A DNA stretch of 64,000 nt from JADLHS01 sp049840435 (GTDB lineage: Bacteria; Verrucomicrobiota; Verrucomicrobiia; Limisphaerales; JADLHS01), in assembly GCA_049840435.1 (NCBI GenBank), contig JASGKY010000053.1, positions 48,964 to 112,963 of the forward strand, in the 5' to 3' direction. Made by a program: the position numbers and the translations under genes. The notes under the pieces are model-generated. The model made no database searches, had not been told where the DNA came from, and was given only the letters and a program-made list of their open reading frames with translations. Positions 56,820 to 64,000 of this stretch are shown here, piece by piece (position 1 is the stretch's first letter; the number at the start of each line of letters is the position of its first letter).

Positions 56820-58454
56820 GTGCAGAACGAGGACGCATCCACTAGCTTCCCGCGCGTGGAACAGGCTGAACTCCTCATCTTGCTGCTGATTTCGCTGGCG
56901 GGCTTTGGCCTGCTCGCCAAGCGGTTGCGAGTACCCGAGCCCATCATTCTCGTGCTGGGCGGGCTAGTTTTGAGCCTCATCCCGGGTTTGCCCGAGGTGG
57001 AACTGCAGCCCGAATACGTCTTTCTCATCGTCTTGCCCCCGCTGCTTTACGCCCAAGCGTGGTTCACCTCTTGGAAAGATTTCTGCGATAATCTTCGTTC
57101 CATCTCCATGTTGGCCGTCGGATTGGTCCTCGCGACCACCACGGCGGTCGCCTTGGTGGCCCATGCGCTGGTGCCCACGATGCCGTTGGCTGCATGTTTC
57201 GTCCTTGGGGCGATCATTTCACCACCGGATGCCGTCGCGGCTTCGGCCATTGCCCAACGCCTCAAGCTGCCCAAAAAGATGGTCACCATCCTCGAAGGCG
57301 AGAGCTTGGTGAACGACGCCACTGGTCTCGTGGCCTACAAATTCGCCTTGGCAGCCGTGGCCACCGGCAGTTTTTCCCTCGCACACGCCAGCGGACAATT
57401 TCTCCTCGTGGCGGTCGGCGGGGTTGTGGTCGGGTTGGTGGTCGCCTGGATTTTCCATCTGTTGCTGCGCTGGATTCGGGACGATCTCATCGACATCGTG
57501 CTGTCGTTGGTGGCACTGTACGCCGCTTATATCGGTGCCGAACGCCTCCACGTATCTGGGGTGCTGGCGACCGTGACCGCTGGCATCTGGCTTGGCGCGC
57601 GCAGTCCGGAAATGCTTTCTGCTTCCACCCGGCTCACCGCTACCGCGTTCTGGAATACGCTGGTGTTCCTGCTGAACGGCGTGGTGTTCATGCTCATCGG
57701 CCTGCAGCTCCCCCGGGTCGTCAGTAATCTGTCCGAACGATCCTGGCCAATGCTGTTGTGCCACGCCGCCATCCTCGGTGGCGTGGTCATTCTCACGCGC
57801 ATCATCTGGGTCTTTCCGGGCGCGATCCTGCCGCGCAAATGGAGCGCGCGCATTCGCGCCCGCGACCCGATGCCCCCCATGAGCAACATTGCCGTCATTG
57901 CGTGGTGCGGCATGCGCGGCGTGGTTTCACTCGCCGCCGCGCTGGCGATTCCGCACATCATCGCCCCTGGCAAAACCTTTCCCGAACGTGACCTCATCCT
58001 GTTCTTCACGTTCTGCATCATCCTCATCACGCTCGTGGGGCAAGGGCTCTCGCTGCCGTGGGTCATCCGCAAATTAAAAGTCCAAACCGGACACAGTGAT
58101 GAACATCAGGAACGCGAAGCGCGCACCGCCGCCACGCACGCAGCTTTAGCGCGGATTGAAACATTTGCGGCTGAGGAAAAATTTACGCCGGAAGCCATCA
58201 AGCGCGTGGAATCCTTGTATCAAGAGCGGTTGCATCATTTTGGCGATGAAATCGCCGATACGCTGGGATGGAGTCCAGAGCGACAACACTCGATTGAAAC
58301 CCGACGACTCCGCCGGACTGCTGTTGAGGCTGAGCGCAAGCAACTCATCGCAATGCACCGCGAGCACAAGCTGAGCAAGGAGTTGCTCCACAGACTGGAG
58401 CACGAACTCGATCTGGAAGAAGCGCGCCTCGCCGAGACTTCACCGACGCGGTGA
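56820..58454 (+). CDS. Na+/H+ antiporter, CPA1/NhaP type
   Basis: Exchanges Na+ (or K+) for H+ across the inner membrane. The start is uncertain: GTG 56820 (MQNEDASTSF) or GTG 56856 (MEQAELLILLLISLAGFGLL); the latter begins right at the first helix. About 12 membrane helices, family signatures IVLPPLLYAQAWFTSW, LGAIISPPDAVAASAIAQRL, EGESLVNDATGLVAYKFAL with the Asn-Asp ion site, and WCGMRGVVSLAAALAIP. A charged C-terminal helix of about 120 residues is cytoplasmic. It stands alone, converging with the FMN reductase. Confidence 0.93.
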   Translation: MQNEDASTSFPRVEQAELLILLLISLAGFGLLAKRLRVPEPIILVLGGLVLSLIPGLPEVELQPEYVFLIVLPPLLYAQAWFTSWKDFCDNLRSISMLAVGLVLATTTAVALVAHALVPTMPLAACFVLGAIISPPDAVAASAIAQRLKLPKKMVTILEGESLVNDATGLVAYKFALAAVATGSFSLAHASGQFLLVAVGGVVVGLVVAWIFHLLLRWIRDDLIDIVLSLVALYAAYIGAERLHVSGVLATVTAGIWLGARSPEMLSASTRLTATAFWNTLVFLLNGVVFMLIGLQLPRVVSNLSERSWPMLLCHAAILGGVVILTRIIWVFPGAILPRKWSARIRARDPMPPMSNIAVIAWCGMRGVVSLAAALAIPHIIAPGKTFPERDLILFFTFCIILITLVGQGLSLPWVIRKLKVQTGHSDEHQEREARTAATHAALARIETFAAEEKFTPEAIKRVESLYQERLHHFGDEIADTLGWSPERQHSIETRRLRRTAVEAERKQLIAMHREHKLSKELLHRLEHELDLEEARLAETSPTR

Positions 58455-58455
58455 G

Positions 58456-59007
58456 CTATTTCAATTTCTTCCCGCGTAACTTCTCGACGAAATCCACGAA
58501 GCCAGCTGCCTGTTTGTCGAGGCGCTTGGGCAGGTCATCGCTGGAGAAATTACCTGATGCATCCAGCAACTTCCCGATGCCGGGCATAAAGACGCGCTCG
58601 GGATAGATCAGCGCGTTACGATAACCGAAAATCGCTTGCAACTGCTCCACCGGACGTAACGCGCCCCAGATGCCCATCGCGAGGCCGACAAAACACACGG
58701 GCCGTTGCTCAAAACTTTCCGGAAACGGCAGCATATCGATGAAATACTTCAACACCCCCGGCACGCCGCCGTTGTATTCCGGCGTCACGATGACCACGCC
58801 ATCCGCCGTGAGGATCGTATCGGTGAACTTCTTGAAGCCGGCGGGCTTTTCCGCGTAGGACGTTGGCGCGAAGATTTCCGGCGGCATCTCGGCCAGATCG
58901 AGCAACTGCGTTTTGACGCCGAGCGCTTTGTAGCCCGCTTCGACGCGCCCGGTGACTTTACGGGTGTTGCTGCCAGGCCGGTTTGTTCCACTGATGATGA
59001 CGATCAT
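58456..59007 (-). CDS. NADPH-dependent FMN reductase family protein
   Basis: 183 residues, flavodoxin-like fold: phosphate loop ISGTNRPGSNTRKVTG, isoalloxazine loop TPEYNGGVPGVLKYFIDMLP and GLAMGIWGALRPVEQL. Such enzymes (ArsH/ChrR/YieF-like) reduce quinones, chromate or azo compounds as soluble dimers; the natural substrate is not clear. The start is ATG 59007. Its stop is two bases from the antiporter stop on the other strand. Confidence 0.92.
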   Translation of the reverse strand: MIVIISGTNRPGSNTRKVTGRVEAGYKALGVKTQLLDLAEMPPEIFAPTSYAEKPAGFKKFTDTILTADGVVIVTPEYNGGVPGVLKYFIDMLPFPESFEQRPVCFVGLAMGIWGALRPVEQLQAIFGYRNALIYPERVFMPGIGKLLDASGNFSSDDLPKRLDKQAAGFVDFVEKLRGKKLK

Positions 59008-59124
59008 GGGGAAGTTGTATGCCTAAGCCCTTGCCGCGTCCATCAAATCTGTGAATGGATAACCGGCTTGCGTTCGCACGAGGAGCGCTTGCTGTCATGG
59101 GCAAGTCGATGCCCCCCGTTCCAA

Positions 59125-61857
<2,733 letters not shown>

Positions 61858-62030
61858 ATCAAGTTGTGGGCGGGCTTTGGTATTGGTCCCATCCGTGCGG
61901 GCGCGTCAGATTGTTGGCGACCCGTTCGGGATGGTATGACCTTAACATGTTGATGCTGTGTTCGGCAATCATGCGTGTCTTGCGCTCACAATGCTTGCGT
62001 TGCGTGCGCGAGGCAATGTCATGCTGATCA

Positions 62031-62046
62031 TGCATGGAGCCATGCA
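62031..62046. repeat. Short palindrome in a CATG-dense intergenic stretch
   Basis: TGCATGG (62031-62037) and CCATGCA (62040-62046) form a perfect dyad with a 2-base gap. Around it (61968-62060) CATG occurs six times. It is in the 280-base gap between divergent genes and may be an operator. Confidence 0.35.
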
Positions 62047-62136
62047 AGCTGGAGTCATGATGCTTATCGCAATGAAGTTCTGCGAACGATTGTTTGCCAA
62101 GGGCTAAAACCCGCTTAGCTTCAAGTCAGCGCTAGT

Positions 62137-62643
62137 ATGACTACCTTGGGCGAAATCACTTCGAGTGCGCATGGACAAGAAACGTTGGTGGCGGTATTGG
62201 CCATTGTTGGCTTGCTGGGTGTCGCGGTTTGGAGATTGGTGCGGTGGTTGATTCAGGCTAAACCCACACCTGATCCGTGGGACGAAACCATTGCTGCCGA
62301 AATCGAACAGGCTGACGCCACACCACTTTGCCACCACTGCCTTTGTCCGCATAACAATTCGGCAGATTTTTGTCCTGAATGCGGAACGCCCGTAGGTCAA
62401 TACACAAACTGGTTGCCGTTCCCTCAGTTGTTTTCGATTGGTCATGTGCTGCGCGCTGGAACAAGTGGTGAATTCAAACGAACGCCCCTGACGATTCTTG
62501 GGTTCATGTTGTTCTCACTTGCTGAATATATGTTGTTCGTTCCGATTTATTGGGTTGTTTTCTTGCGGAAAATATTTCGTCACCCTTCGGCTCAGACTCC
62601 ATCAGGACAACCGCCAACTACTCCGGCGACAACGCCGCAGTAG
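62137..62643 (+). CDS. Zinc-ribbon membrane protein
   Basis: 168 residues from ATG 62137. One N-terminal membrane helix (LVAVLAIVGLLGVAVWRLVR), a zinc ribbon with four Cys and adjacent His (CHHCLCPHNNSADFCPEC), then a second hydrophobic region (ILGFMLFSLAEYMLFVPIYW), and a Pro/Thr-rich tail. Zinc ribbons of this sort occur in many small membrane proteins of unknown role. It is not linked by spacing to a partner. Confidence 0.75.
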   Translation: MTTLGEITSSAHGQETLVAVLAIVGLLGVAVWRLVRWLIQAKPTPDPWDETIAAEIEQADATPLCHHCLCPHNNSADFCPECGTPVGQYTNWLPFPQLFSIGHVLRAGTSGEFKRTPLTILGFMLFSLAEYMLFVPIYWVVFLRKIFRHPSAQTPSGQPPTTPATTPQ

Positions 62644-62811
62644 CTACGTCTGTTTGGCTCGTCAGCCGCTGGTTTTAAATTCCAGCTCCAGTGTCATCCG
62701 TGGCACATAAAAATGCTCGCGTGGTCGATGTCGGTCGGCTCATCGCGAATCGTGAAGAATTAACCAAGCCGTCACCGCGTTGACATAATCACATGGCAGT
62801 GTGCGCACGCT

Positions 62812-63573
62812 ATGAATACGCCGCTGGAATCTATCCGGTTGCTGGTGAGTTTGCCGGCTCATTATGTCACGCGACTGGCTCGCAACAAAGCTGAAGTCCG
62901 CGCGGCTCAGTCGCTGCGCTTTCAAGTCTTCAATCTCGAACTGAACGAGGGGTTGGAGCAATCCTACGCGACAGGCCTGGACGAAGATTCATTCGATGCA
63001 GTTTGCGATCATCTCATAGTTGAACATCTGCCGTCGGCGAACATCGTAGGCACTTATCGATTGCAAACTGGATCGAATGCGGCGGCCCACCGTGGCTATT
63101 ACTGCGCGCAGGAATTTGAGTTCCAGATTTTCGAGCCGTGGCGCGCGGAGCTGATCGAACTAGGCCGAGCGTGCGTTCATCCGCAGCACCGTAATCTGGT
63201 CGTGCTGGGGATGCTTTGGAAAGGGATTGCAGATTATGCCAGCGCCCGCCAAGGCCGCTATTTGATTGGATGCAGCTCGATCACTTCGCAAGATCCAGCG
63301 GTCGGCGCGGCTGCATATGCTGAATTATGTCGCCGGCATCTCGCCGAGCCGCAGTGGCGTACGCGACCGTGCGTGGCATACGATTGTTCGCTGAGCCATC
63401 TCGTGGCTGAGCCGGTGAAAATTCCAAAACTGCTCCGCGCGTATCTTTCGCTGGGCGCAAAAATCTGTGGTCCGCCCGCGCTCGATCGCCAGTTCAAGAC
63501 GATTGATTTTCTTACTCTGTTGGACTTGGAAAGAATGCCCACACTCGCCCGGTACAAATTCATGGGAGTGTGA
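62812..63573 (+). CDS. GNAT-family N-acyltransferase (OlsB / hemolysin-like, Acetyltransf_5)
   Basis: 253 residues from ATG 62812. Matches the N-acyltransferase group that includes the ornithine lipid enzyme OlsB and autoinducer-synthase-like folds: LARNKAEVRAAQSLRFQVFN near the start, then DEDSFDAVCDHLIVE, NIVGTYRLQTGSNAA, LIELGRACVHPQHRN with the conserved Glu-x-x-R, and WKGIADYASARQGRYLIGCS. It probably transfers an acyl chain from acyl-ACP to an amine to make an aminolipid. The second OlsA-type gene is not visible in the window. Confidence 0.88.
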   Translation: MNTPLESIRLLVSLPAHYVTRLARNKAEVRAAQSLRFQVFNLELNEGLEQSYATGLDEDSFDAVCDHLIVEHLPSANIVGTYRLQTGSNAAAHRGYYCAQEFEFQIFEPWRAELIELGRACVHPQHRNLVVLGMLWKGIADYASARQGRYLIGCSSITSQDPAVGAAAYAELCRRHLAEPQWRTRPCVAYDCSLSHLVAEPVKIPKLLRAYLSLGAKICGPPALDRQFKTIDFLTLLDLERMPTLARYKFMGV

Positions 63574-64000
63574 GGGGGCTTTAATAGGTCAGGCCAACGG
63601 CGAACTGGGGTTCAGCGGTGGCATGCTGGTTGGGAGTGGCCTTGACGCTCACCTTCAATCTGACGGACGTGTGTGTGGCGATACTTTTCCATCAATCAAT
63701 GTGGATATTTAAATTTAAAATTGTGCCACCCCCGAAAGTATAAGTTGGCGCTTTTGTACTTCGATGTTACAACCTACGCACGTTCGATGAGAAACTGCAT
63801 GAACATAACAGCCACGATTTGGCCGACTCTGTCGGTCGCGAAAGCGACTCGTCATAGCCGGTTAAGCCAAGGTTGTGCGTTTAGCCTTGGGCTATCCAGG
63901 TCGTATCGCGGGCAGAGCCCCGAAGCGAGTATGGAAAATCTGGAGGTAAGCAGGTAACGAATCGAAAGAGGATTTTTACACCCTGCTTACTCCGTGTAAG
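63574..64000. other. Terminal intergenic region
   Basis: About 430 bases to the right edge. Small frames exist but none has a recognisable protein pattern. A weak hairpin (AGCCAAGG near 63865 with CCTTGGGCT near 63885) is the only structure I see. Confidence 0.5.

Overview
The window looks like a chromosomal stretch of a Verrucomicrobiota bacterium, probably of the Limisphaerales/Pedosphaera type. The signs are: many secreted glycoside hydrolases with carbohydrate-binding and Ig/FN3-like modules, several PEP-CTERM proteins ending in a LLLLPFGA-x3-R-[IV]-LR membrane anchor, prepilin-type pseudopilins standing alone beside sugar genes, a Gfo/Idh/MocA enzyme with a twin-arginine-like leader, NarL-type two-component pairs and a propeller-type sensor kinase. 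This assignment is inference; no rRNA is present.

Bases 1-22300 are a polysaccharide-degradation region. In order: a fascin-like tail, an Ig/LamG adhesin-like protein, a GH92 alpha-mannosidase, a DUF5010-CBM6 protein, a second GH92 that has lost its middle, a very large GDSL esterase/GH71-99-like/CBM32/FN3 fusion, a helical-repeat protein, a histidine kinase with its response regulator, a Gfo/Idh oxidoreductase, a GH71/99-like enzyme, a pseudopilin and a GH95 alpha-fucosidase. Enzyme content suggests a fucosylated alpha-mannan or glycoprotein glycan as substrate. Six intergenic sites with the pattern CTRCCCG-N4-CGGGGAT precede the transcription units from 5 to 20 kb, including the kinase/regulator pair, so the region looks like a self-contained regulon.

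Bases 22690-36550 are mostly housekeeping: a CAU tRNA, pyruvate phosphate dikinase (ppdK), a propeller sensor kinase, a TPR membrane protein next to a TPR-AAA ATPase, thrH, plsY-gpsA, a DNase-I-fold phosphatase and a DUF900 hydrolase. Bases 36800-49930 hold a second sugar locus (GH2, GH53 endo-galactanase, a starch-binding-fold repeat protein, a pseudopilin, a NarL-type kinase/regulator pair and a PEP-CTERM protein). It has its own shared upstream element, ACATTTGTGAGGCTRGGC, at three promoters. Between these lie a five-repeat CRISPR array (36-bp repeats, 30-bp spacers) and a type II-C-like cas2 with no cas1 or cas9, abutting a 5'-truncated FN3 gene.

Bases 50000-64000 are mixed: a WYL-domain protein, a secreted CxxCxGxG zinc-finger protein, DUF2237, zinc alcohol dehydrogenase, DUF2200, a truncated methyltransferase, three PEP-CTERM genes or remnants, a Na+/H+ antiporter, an FMN reductase, a GH63-like glucosidase, a zinc-ribbon protein and an acyl-homoserine-lactone-synthase-like GNAT.

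A caution for all users: about a dozen genes carry single-base frame breaks, three of them in ppdK. The pattern fits indel errors in the assembly better than gene decay, so I give such genes as one feature spanning the break.
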